Shown here: positions 57,185-64,000 of the stretch, piece by piece
Numbering within the stretch: the first letter of the stretch is position 1
How the letters are laid out: each line of letters opens with the position of its first letter
Source of the DNA: Seleniivibrio woodruffii
GTDB taxonomy: Bacteria > Chrysiogenota > Deferribacteres > Deferribacterales > Geovibrionaceae
DNA length: 64,000 nt
Direction of reading: 5' to 3'
Assembly: GCF_029267515.1 (NCBI RefSeq)
Contig: NZ_JAJUIS010000003.1
Location: 186,001-250,000, forward strand
Translations under genes and position numbers: made by a program
The notes under the pieces: model-generated
Told to the model about the DNA's origin: nothing
Seen by the model: only the letters and a program-made list of their open reading frames with translations
Database searches by the model: none

Positions 57185-59536
57185 TTATTGATATTTAAGG
57201 GTTACTGACAGACCGTTCCTGTTTTCAAAACTGATCGTGCCTTTAAGCTGGCGGGCGAGGGATTTTATTATCATAAGACCGTATGACGTCTCTTTTCCGA
57301 AATTCTCTATGCTGCCTATGCCGCAGCCGTTGTCACTGAAAATCAGCGTTTTTTCATTCCCTTGCAAAAAGAAACTGATACCTATTTCCAGTTTTTTATC
57401 TTCCGATTTTGCGTATTTAACTGAGTTTGTGAAGAGTTCGTTTATGATCAGTGCGCAGGGCACAGCTTCGTCGAGAGTCAGGCTTATGTCCTGAATATCA
57501 GTGCTGACAGACATCTCGTCCATAATGTTGCTGGCGCGAAGCAGGTTGTCCAGCATCTTTTCGAAATACAGCTTTGCCCCCAGCTTTGAAAAACTGTTGG
57601 TTTCAAACAGCAGTTCGTGGGTGAGCGACATTGAAAGTATCTTCATTACACATTCGTTTATGAAGTCCTTTTCCGGTGAGTTATCAAGTTCTTCCGCATG
57701 GAGCGAAAGGAGGCTGCATATCATCTGGAAATTATTTTTTACTCTGTGATGAAGCTCTTTAAGAAGCACTCTGTTCTCTTCCAGTGAACTTAAAATCATC
57801 TCCTCGGATTTAAGCTCCTCAGTTATATCTCTGAAAATGAGAACTCCCATGCTGCTGCTTTCGTTTCTCAGGGTACTGAAGTTATAAACGACCGGTATCA
57901 GATGTCCGTCGCTGTGTACAAGGCTGTCTCTTCTGTTGCGTATGTTTTCGCCTTTTGAAAGGCAGGAGAGTATCTCACATTCCGAGCTGTGGGTTTCTCC
58001 GTTAAAAGTTTTGTAGTGGATCGAACTGTGATGGTCTTTATAAAGCAGTTCATCAGGGTGGTATCCCAATTTTTCCGCAGCGGAATTATTTATAAAGAAG
58101 ATAGTTCCTTCCCTGTTGATTCCTATTACGCCTTCGTTGAGTGATTCCAGAATGGATCGGTGCAGGCTGCGTATGCTGGAAAGTTCATATGCGAGATAGC
58201 TTTCGCTGGTGTTGTCCAGCACGGTTACAAACATGTAGTTTTTTCCGTCGAATTTCAGAGGTGAGGAATGGAGCGTGACGTGCACTGCGGTTCCGTCCGC
58301 AATAAGATTTTCGCACTGGAAAGGTAATCCTTCGTCAAAGCTGTTCAGAAAGTCCAGATAGTCCTCATCGGTGCAGAACAGTCTGCGTATGTGCATTTTC
58401 TGGATTTCGTCATGCTGATAGCAATAGAAGCTGTTCATTGCAAAATTTGTGTCTATTATGGTCATTGTGCCGATGTCAACAAGCATGGTCATTATGCCTG
58501 AACGTTTGAAGATAAGCTCATACCATGTTTTTTCCGATGCCAGCCGATCCATTTCCTGCGCTTTTTCCGTTATGTCGCGGGCTATGCCGATGATGCTCTC
58601 CGGTCTTCCGTCCATGCCGTAAATCACTGTCTGGTTCAGGTCGAACGTCAGAACGGTACCGTTTTTCGTTGTTATCCGTGATGAATCGCGAAGATTCTTT
58701 TTTATATCATGTCCGTCGGCTATCTTCCTTAGTTCCTTCACTCTGTCGTTGTCCAGTATAGCTTCGAGTCTTTCAGGATTGTTTATAAGCTCTTCCGGGG
58801 AAAAGCCGGTCAGGCGCAGGGAGGACATGCTTATGTATTCTATCTGCGGGCGCGGTCTTAGTTTTAATGAGAAAACTATGTCCCTGTTGGTTTCCGAAAG
58901 CTGCCTGAGAATACTGTTTGTGCTGTCCAGATCAGAACGCATCTTTTCGAAGTGCATCATAACTATGCCAAGGGCGGATAACAAAGTGAGAAACACAGTC
59001 AACTGCATACTTTCGTATGCAATATCAGCATCTTTGTGCAAGATGATCACTATGAACATCATAACGCTCCACGCGATGAAAGATGTTCCTGCAACTTTAC
59101 TGCCGATGCCTTTTACCTTTCTTATCAGCACCAGACCGGACATTGCGAAAACCGAACCTGCAAAAGTGTAGACTATAACGATTAATGCGTGTTCCGGATC
59201 GTCAAGGCGTATGAATCCGGGTAGCAGTGTGACGGTCAGCATCAGAGCGGACAGTTTAAGCGATGGAATTTTGCCGTATACGAAATGATAAACGCCCAGA
59301 CCTATGAAAATGCTGCTGGCGTAGTTCAACGCCATCGACAGGATGATGAAATGATCCAGCCCTGGGGAAACCATGGGGAGGGTGCGGAAAAGTACAGAGA
59401 TGGAGTTTATACCCCATCCGATGCTCCAGAGCAGCAGATAGCGCTTTCCCTCACTGTAGTATATGAACAGGAAGGTGAACGAAAGGGTTATCGCAGCTAT
59501 TATTACAGTGGCGGAATCATTCAGCAGATGGAGCAT
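57185..59536 (-). CDS. Membrane histidine kinase with PAS domains (HisKA_2 type)
   Basis: 783 residues. About seven membrane helices (1-205) are followed by three PAS regions: about 220-330 (TKNGTVLTFDLNQTVIYGMD), 340-455 and 465-580 (LNEGVIGINREGTIFFINNS). The phospho-acceptor is in ELHHRVKNNFQMICSLLSLH, the HisKA_2 pattern. The ATPase N-box is ALIINELFTNSVKYAKS and the G-boxes are SDNGCGIG and GLMIIKSLA. It is the last gene of the chemotaxis operon, starting 4 bp after cheB. A phospho-target is not encoded nearby. Such kinases often feed CheY- or CheB-like receivers. Confidence 0.92.
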   Translation of the reverse strand: MLHLLNDSATVIIAAITLSFTFLFIYYSEGKRYLLLWSIGWGINSISVLFRTLPMVSPGLDHFIILSMALNYASSIFIGLGVYHFVYGKIPSLKLSALMLTVTLLPGFIRLDDPEHALIVIVYTFAGSVFAMSGLVLIRKVKGIGSKVAGTSFIAWSVMMFIVIILHKDADIAYESMQLTVFLTLLSALGIVMMHFEKMRSDLDSTNSILRQLSETNRDIVFSLKLRPRPQIEYISMSSLRLTGFSPEELINNPERLEAILDNDRVKELRKIADGHDIKKNLRDSSRITTKNGTVLTFDLNQTVIYGMDGRPESIIGIARDITEKAQEMDRLASEKTWYELIFKRSGIMTMLVDIGTMTIIDTNFAMNSFYCYQHDEIQKMHIRRLFCTDEDYLDFLNSFDEGLPFQCENLIADGTAVHVTLHSSPLKFDGKNYMFVTVLDNTSESYLAYELSSIRSLHRSILESLNEGVIGINREGTIFFINNSAAEKLGYHPDELLYKDHHSSIHYKTFNGETHSSECEILSCLSKGENIRNRRDSLVHSDGHLIPVVYNFSTLRNESSSMGVLIFRDITEELKSEEMILSSLEENRVLLKELHHRVKNNFQMICSLLSLHAEELDNSPEKDFINECVMKILSMSLTHELLFETNSFSKLGAKLYFEKMLDNLLRASNIMDEMSVSTDIQDISLTLDEAVPCALIINELFTNSVKYAKSEDKKLEIGISFFLQGNEKTLIFSDNGCGIGSIENFGKETSYGLMIIKSLARQLKGTISFENRNGLSVTLKYQ

Positions 59537-59540
59537 ATTA

Positions 59541-60611
59541 TCACCATGCGGCGCATTGCTTCAGAACAGCGCCGGATATATTTTCCAGAGGGAGAACAAT
59601 GTCGGCTGCGCCCGCCTCGATAGCCATTTTCGGCATACCGAAGACAACGCTGGTTTTTTCATCCTGCGCGATGTTGTAAGCGCCGGCATCCTTCATCTCT
59701 TTCATACCCTTTGCGCCGTCGTCGCCCATTCCGGTCAGAATGACACCCACAGCGTTTTTGCCGACATATCGTGCGCCGCTGCGGAAAAGAACGTCAACAG
59801 AGGGTCTGTGTCTGCTGACAAGAGGTCCGTCTTTTATTTCAACGTAATATCTCGCTCCGCTCCGTTTTATTAGCATGTGCCTGTTGCCTGGGGCTATGAG
59901 CACCCTGCCGGGCAGGACGGTATCGTTGTCGTCCGCCTGTTTAACGGTGACTCGGCAAAGCCCGTTCAGCCTGTTTGCAAACGAGGCTGTGAAGTTTTCC
60001 GGCATATGCTGAACAATCACAACTCCGGGGCTGTCCGCAGGTAGTCCCTGCAGAAATACGCTCAGCGCCTCTGTACCCCCTGTGGACGCACCGACAAGAA
60101 TGACCTTTTCAGTGGTTTTTATCATGGCGTGTCCTGTGGGCGCCTCAAGCACGGCGTCGGCTGTGAGTTTCGGCGGTATCTCGCGGAATACGTTGCACAT
60201 CCGGTTCACTTTCACCTTTGCCGCCGCCTTAACCGCGTCGCATACCATTATTCTCGATTCCTCAAGGAATGCCTTTGTTCCTGATTTTGGCTTTTGTATG
60301 ATATCCACCGCACCGTATTCAATAGCTTTAAGGGCGGTGGCGGAGTTCTCTTCCGTAAGACTGGAGCACATGACCACGGGAATCGGATGCTGGCACATGA
60401 GTTTTTTCAGAAAGGTTATGCCGTCCATACGGGGCATTTCAACGTCCAGAGTTATGACGTCCGGCACGAAGGTTTTCATTTTTTCCGCCGCTGCAAAAGG
60501 GTCCTGGCAGGCGGCAACAGTTTCTATCGCAGAGTCGGACAGCAGTATCTCGGTAAGCACCTGCCGCACAACTGCGGAATCATCGACAACCAGCACTTTT
60601 AATCTGCCCAT
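59541..60611 (-). CDS. cheB: Chemotaxis protein-glutamate methylesterase CheB
   Basis: 356 residues. The receiver domain (1-120) has the DD pair in [12 protein letters not shown] and phospho-acceptor Asp in [11 protein letters not shown]. The methylesterase domain has catalytic Ser in [10 protein letters not shown], His in [13 protein letters not shown] and Asp in [11 protein letters not shown]. It removes methyl groups from, and deamidates, chemoreceptors during adaptation, antagonising CheR. It is coupled to cheD (1 bp apart) upstream and to the histidine kinase downstream. All catalytic residues are intact. Confidence 0.97.
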   Translation of the reverse strand: MGRLKVLVVDDSAVVRQVLTEILLSDSAIETVAACQDPFAAAEKMKTFVPDVITLDVEMPRMDGITFLKKLMCQHPIPVVMCSSLTEENSATALKAIEYGAVDIIQKPKSGTKAFLEESRIMVCDAVKAAAKVKVNRMCNVFREIPPKLTADAVLEAPTGHAMIKTTEKVILVGASTGGTEALSVFLQGLPADSPGVVIVQHMPENFTASFANRLNGLCRVTVKQADDNDTVLPGRVLIAPGNRHMLIKRSGARYYVEIKDGPLVSRHRPSVDVLFRSGARYVGKNAVGVILTGMGDDGAKGMKEMKDAGAYNIAQDEKTSVVFGMPKMAIEAGAADIVLPLENISGAVLKQCAAW

Positions 60612-60612
60612 T

Positions 60613-61098
60613 TTATAACCCCTGAATTTTTGATATTTTTCTAAGGTATACGGTTCCTGTGTCCAGCGAAAAATAAAGTTTTCTGGTAAACTGCCCTCCG
60701 GTGTCGCTTGCGGTGATGACGTATCCGAGTTTTTTGAGAATCGTCATCGAGGCGGTAACGTTTCTGTTTCCCACCCCTGCGTCGTCATCGGAAACTGTGA
60801 ACATATTGCTCCCGCCGAATATTTTCACTTCGGTCTCTTTCTTTTCCGCGCCTGCATTGATTATTGTTTTGTTCATATACAAAACAGCGCAGTCAACGTA
60901 TTTCATAATATCCTCCCCGCGTTTAAGGGCTTCTGTGGAGGAGGGGAGCATACAGTGGCTCATCATGCCTATACCCAGCCTGCGGACGAACATGGTGATG
61001 CTTACGCAGGAGCCGAGCACTGTGTTTACAACCATAGGCGTATCTGCATAAAAAATTTCGCCCGGTTTTAGATACAGGCTGTCGGCTTGGTTAATCAT
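60613..61098 (-). CDS. cheD: Chemoreceptor glutamine deamidase CheD
   Basis: 161 residues. The catalytic Cys is in [11 protein letters not shown] and the His in [11 protein letters not shown], with the Thr/Ser-containing C-terminal strands ([19 protein letters not shown]) typical of CheD. It deamidates receptor glutamines and can interact with CheC/CheY systems. The start lies 1 bp after the cheR stop. Length and active site are normal. Confidence 0.95.
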   Translation of the reverse strand: MINQADSLYLKPGEIFYADTPMVVNTVLGSCVSITMFVRRLGIGMMSHCMLPSSTEALKRGEDIMKYVDCAVLYMNKTIINAGAEKKETEVKIFGGSNMFTVSDDDAGVGNRNVTASMTILKKLGYVITASDTGGQFTRKLYFSLDTGTVYLRKISKIQGL

Positions 61099-61099
61099 A

Positions 61100-61960
61100 T
61101 CATATCCTGAAAAAAACAGTGGGTGCCACCGTATTCAGAGGCAGTTCCATCCCGTGCACGGATTCGGAATGTCCGAGAAACAGATATCCGCCGCGCACCA
61201 TGTTACTGCATATTTTCCCTATTATTTCATACTGGGTCTGATGATTAAAATATATTATCACATTCCTGCAAAAAACCACGTTCATTTCAACAGGAAGGTT
61301 GTAACTTTCGTTCATAAGGTTAAGCCTGCCGAAAGAGACCTTTTGCCTCAGTTCAGGCTTTATGCGTACGAGTCCCGATGCGGAATCCTTTGATCGGAGC
61401 ATATATTTTTTCTTAAACTGATCAGGTATATCGGACACTTTTTCTGTTGTGTAAACGGCTTTAACAGCCCGTTCCAGAACGGAATAGCTTATGTCGCTGG
61501 CATATACGCGGAAATTGCCTTTAAGCCCGAAATGTTCCGCAAGAACCATGGCAAGGGTGTACGGTTCCTCACCAGTTGAACAGGCGCTGCTCCACACGTT
61601 AAGTGTGCGTTCAGTGCCCAGCCCGTTCTTTTCCAGTTGTGGCAGAAGCCTTTCAGTCAGAAATTCAAAATGATTCGGTTCTCTGAAAAAGTCTGTTTTG
61701 TTTGTTGTGATGGTGTCGATGAGGTTCATCTGTTCCCTTTCGGCACCGGGGTCTGCGCTGTTGAAAACCAGCGCAATGTATTCCCCGTATGTCGAAAGGT
61801 GAAGAGCTTTGAGTCGCTTGCGGAGTCTGCCTTCGACCATATCTTTTTTGGTCAAAGGCAGTCTTATTCCGCACTTGTCTTGTATATATGTTTGGATAAT
61901 GCCAAATTCATCGGATGTCAGTTTCTGGCTGTAAATATCGCAGTGCAGTTCCGCATCCAT
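61100..61960 (-). CDS. cheR: Chemotaxis protein methyltransferase CheR
   Basis: 286 residues. The N-terminal helical domain (to about 85) contains LRKRLKALHLSTYGEYI. The SAM-binding methyltransferase domain follows: TTNKTDFFREPNHF, NVWSSACSTGEEPYTLAMVL, VYASDIS and NVVFCRNVIIYF. It methylates receptor glutamates in adaptation. No TPR extension or C-terminal pentapeptide-binding loop insertion was noted. Gaps to cheW (10 bp) and cheD (1 bp) indicate one operon. Confidence 0.97.
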   Translation of the reverse strand: MDAELHCDIYSQKLTSDEFGIIQTYIQDKCGIRLPLTKKDMVEGRLRKRLKALHLSTYGEYIALVFNSADPGAEREQMNLIDTITTNKTDFFREPNHFEFLTERLLPQLEKNGLGTERTLNVWSSACSTGEEPYTLAMVLAEHFGLKGNFRVYASDISYSVLERAVKAVYTTEKVSDIPDQFKKKYMLRSKDSASGLVRIKPELRQKVSFGRLNLMNESYNLPVEMNVVFCRNVIIYFNHQTQYEIIGKICSNMVRGGYLFLGHSESVHGMELPLNTVAPTVFFRI

Positions 61961-61970
61961 TTTCCGTAAC

Positions 61971-62480
61971 CTACTCCGCGTGTTCTTCCGCAGCCGGCTG
62001 TGCTATGGCAGACAGCTCGTTCATGGAGAATACGGCGTTAACGTTTAAAATTATCACAAACCCGCTTTCGCGCTTCGCCATTCCGGCGATGAAGGCGGTG
62101 TTGAGCTGTGTGCCGATTCTTGGCGCATCCTCGATAACACTGTCTTCGAACTCCACAACCTCCTGCACGGAATCCGCCAGTGCGCCGAGAATGGTGGATT
62201 CGCCATCTATCTGCATTTCAACGATTATGATGCACGTGTTTACACTGCGTTCCGTTGCGCCCATGCGGAATTTCTTTTTCAGGTCAACGACAGGCACCAC
62301 ATTCCCGCGAAGGTTTATTACCCCCACCATGAAATCAGGAGTATGGGGAACCTTTGTTACGCCCGCGAAATCCATAACCTCGCGGACTGACATGATGTCA
62401 ACTCCGTAGACCTCTTCCGCCAGTCTGAATGTCAGAACCTGACATGAGGTGCCGTTTTTTACGGCTGTGTTCTCTTCCAT
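61971..62480 (-). CDS. cheW: Chemotaxis coupling protein CheW
   Basis: 169 residues from the ATG at 62480, which follows GGGGGAG; a longer frame to 62507 would overlap the MCP gene. The SH3-like double barrel has the usual motifs: VLTFRLAEEVYGVDIMSVRE, GVINLRGNVVPVVDLKKKF and TCIIIVEMQ. It links receptors to the kinase CheA, whose gene is not in the window. It lies 13 bp downstream of the receptor gene. Confidence 0.95.
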   Translation of the reverse strand: MEENTAVKNGTSCQVLTFRLAEEVYGVDIMSVREVMDFAGVTKVPHTPDFMVGVINLRGNVVPVVDLKKKFRMGATERSVNTCIIIVEMQIDGESTILGALADSVQEVVEFEDSVIEDAPRIGTQLNTAFIAGMAKRESGFVIILNVNAVFSMNELSAIAQPAAEEHAE

Positions 62481-62493
62481 GGTTCTCCCCCTG

Positions 62494-64000
62494 TCAGAAA
62501 CTTTCAAAATCTAGGTCGAGGTTATCCTTTTTACCGTCGGAAAGGTCGAGATGTATCCCTTCTCCGTCCTTTTTGCCTGCGGATTTATTGGCGCTCATGG
62601 TCGGCTTTTCTATATGTTTCGCTGTCAGTGCAGGTTTTACCGCCTTCTTTGTCAGCGATGCGTATTTGGCGCTGAAGTTTGTGTCCCCCTTCATTTTAAA
62701 GAAGGATACCGCGTGCTGAAGTGCCTCGGACTGGCTGGAAAGTTCTTCCGCCGTTGCCGCCATCTCTTCGGATGCGCCCGCGTTGCGCTGGATAACCTGA
62801 TCGAGCTGCTGGATAGCAGTGTTTATCTGTTCGCCGCCTGTACGCATTTCGCTGCTGCCCGCGGTTATCTCCTGAACCAGTTCAGCCGTTTTCTGTATAT
62901 CCGGCAGTATCTGGCTGAGAAGCTGCCCCGCGCGCTCGGCTATCGCCACGCTTGAAGACGAAAGCTCGCTTATTTCGCCAGCCGCTTCCTGACTGCGTTC
63001 TGCGAGTTTGCGAACCTCCGCGGCGACAACCGCGAAGCCTTTTCCGTGCTCGCCAGCTCTTGCCGCCTCTATAGCCGCGTTGAGCGCGAGAAGGTTTGTC
63101 TGGCGCGCTATCTCTTCAATGATGGAAATCTTGTCCGCTATCTCTTTCATGGCTTTGACAGTCTGCTGAACTGCCTCTCCGCCCTCTTTGGCATCGCCAG
63201 CCGCTTTCAGAGCTATTTTTTCGGTTTGCAGTGCATTATCTGCGTTTTGGTTGATGTTGGAAGCCATTTCTTCCATGGATGCCGATGCCTCTTCCGCGCT
63301 TGCCGCCTGTTCTGTTGCGCCCTGCGACATATCCTGCGCCGCGCTTGAGAGTTCCCTTGAACCTGAGGCAACGTTGTCTGCGGAAGTGCGCACGTCGGTG
63401 ATTATGCTTCTGAGTTTTCCAACCATATCCCTAAGAGCGTTCGCAAGCTGTCCGACCTCGTCTTTCTGGTTTACGTCAAGCTGCGCGTCAAGATTACCGT
63501 CTGAGAGCTGTAAAGCAAAGTTTACACCCTTGAAAAGAGGACCAGTTATGGCTTTTGTGAGCAGAAATCCTATGAAAAGTCCCAGCGCTATCCCGACAAC
63601 TGCGAAAATAACTATCATAGTTATAGCGCTTGCTATCTCGCTCATCATTTTTTCCTTCTGATCATCAACAGTCAGGGATACGACTTCCATTGCAGAACGG
63701 GCGTTCTCGATAAGTGTCTTTTCTATCTCTATCTGTTCCTTTGTCTTTACAAAGTATGAGTCGATGGCGGTCTTGTATTCGCCGAGCTGCTTTACAAGAC
63801 TGGATGTCAGTTCGCCGGGGTGCTGAACCGAAAGCGCGCGTGCTGTTTCGGCAGTCTGCTCGAAGTTATCCTCATACTGCTGTAAGTATTCGTCTTTGTG
63901 GGAGATTATAAACTCTTTTCCGGCAAGCCTGACCTTCAGAAATTCACTGATGACCTTCTGGGCTTCTAAAGAGTTGTATGTTGCCATCGCTCTGTCGGAG
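62494..64000 (-). CDS. Methyl-accepting chemotaxis protein (partial, 5' end off window)
   Basis: The reading frame stays open to base 64000, so the N-terminus, including the first membrane helix, is missing. Visible are a helical periplasmic region ([20 protein letters not shown], 4-helix-bundle-like), a membrane helix, and HAMP ([20 protein letters not shown]). The signalling hairpin follows with the tip [20 protein letters not shown] and [18 protein letters not shown]. The C-terminus ends [10 protein letters not shown] with no CheR-tethering pentapeptide. An internal ATG at 63987 is not the true start. The ligand is unknown. Confidence 0.93.
   Translation of the reverse strand, partial: SDRAMATYNSLEAQKVISEFLKVRLAGKEFIISHKDEYLQQYEDNFEQTAETARALSVQHPGELTSSLVKQLGEYKTAIDSYFVKTKEQIEIEKTLIENARSAMEVVSLTVDDQKEKMMSEIASAITMIVIFAVVGIALGLFIGFLLTKAITGPLFKGVNFALQLSDGNLDAQLDVNQKDEVGQLANALRDMVGKLRSIITDVRTSADNVASGSRELSSAAQDMSQGATEQAASAEEASASMEEMASNINQNADNALQTEKIALKAAGDAKEGGEAVQQTVKAMKEIADKISIIEEIARQTNLLALNAAIEAARAGEHGKGFAVVAAEVRKLAERSQEAAGEISELSSSSVAIAERAGQLLSQILPDIQKTAELVQEITAGSSEMRTGGEQINTAIQQLDQVIQRNAGASEEMAATAEELSSQSEALQHAVSFFKMKGDTNFSAKYASLTKKAVKPALTAKHIEKPTMSANKSAGKKDGEGIHLDLSDGKKDNLDLDFESF

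Noticed and set aside
59463-59873. 136-codon plus-strand frame across the cheB/kinase junction
   Set aside because: It lies antisense to two well-supported genes, with no initiation signal.
62494-63987. Complete MCP gene starting at the ATG at 63987
   Set aside because: The frame is open to the window edge and the first membrane helix expected of this class is missing, so the gene is partial.

Overview
The window reads as chromosome of a Gram-negative, respiring, motile bacterium with roughly balanced base composition and tightly packed genes. It encodes Kdo synthesis, outer-membrane secretin and TolC-type proteins, many lipoproteins, a multihaem cytochrome, a bacteriohemerythrin, a ferredoxin-fused ETF, an NfnAB-like transhydrogenase and a cytochrome c maturation system with a cysteine-type CcmE. 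That mix suits an anaerobe or microaerophile of the Deferribacterota or a deltaproteobacterial-type lineage. The assignment is inferred from gene content and was not tested by any search.

Layout. 1-2405 (minus): etfB, etfA (with an N-terminal 2x[4Fe-4S] domain) and the start of a membrane Fe-S oxidoreductase that probably passes ETF electrons to quinone. 2776-7362 (plus): a tripartite MacAB/TolC-like efflux operon. 7437-8855: an aldehyde dehydrogenase with its own promoter and terminator. 8920-13285 (plus): a large exported protein, a tiny membrane protein with an in-frame UGA followed by a SECIS-like hairpin (candidate selenoprotein), kdsA, a hemW-like gene and a tetrahaem cytochrome whose start lies 88 nt inside hemW. 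Then bacteriohemerythrin.

13760-21352 and 26187-29065: an MSHA-like type IV pilus system in two blocks. One holds PilMN-, MshJ-, MshK-, MshL- and MshN-like genes; the other holds an MshE-like ATPase and MshG-like platform protein. A response regulator/histidine kinase pair and a prepilin are divergent from the first block. Between the blocks lie two proteins of unknown function, an M23 peptidase and proS. 29468-33167: three co-transcribed genes for two paralogous lipoproteins, one carrying inserted PDZ and caspase-like domains, and a DUF4384-type protein. This is the second candidate for an undescribed system.

33168-38599: ccdA and ccmE-F-A-B-C-D. 38635-45709: VapBC, an MFS transporter with an old-yellow-enzyme, small Fe-S and unknown proteins, a membrane metallophosphoesterase and the NfnAB-like pair. 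45948-49285: a DUF1456 protein split into two overlapping genes, an iron alcohol dehydrogenase and a PAS-GGDEF protein. 49273-57126: a GGDEF protein with three tandem solute-binding domains, an unknown protein and a 1034-residue lipoprotein with PKD and integrin-beta-like vWA domains. 57185-64000 (minus): a chemotaxis operon (MCP, cheW, cheR, cheD, cheB) ending in a PAS histidine kinase.

Two themes tie the genes together. One is electron transfer and haem-protein assembly: Etf, Nfn, Ccm, HemW-like protein and cytochrome. The other is surface behaviour: a pilus ATPase with an MshEN-like (c-di-GMP-binding type) N-terminus, two GGDEF proteins with intact active and inhibitory motifs, chemotaxis, and large surface lipoproteins. 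Inverted-repeat elements of at least two kinds lie in the intergenic gaps at 29065, 29288, 43301 and 46436.
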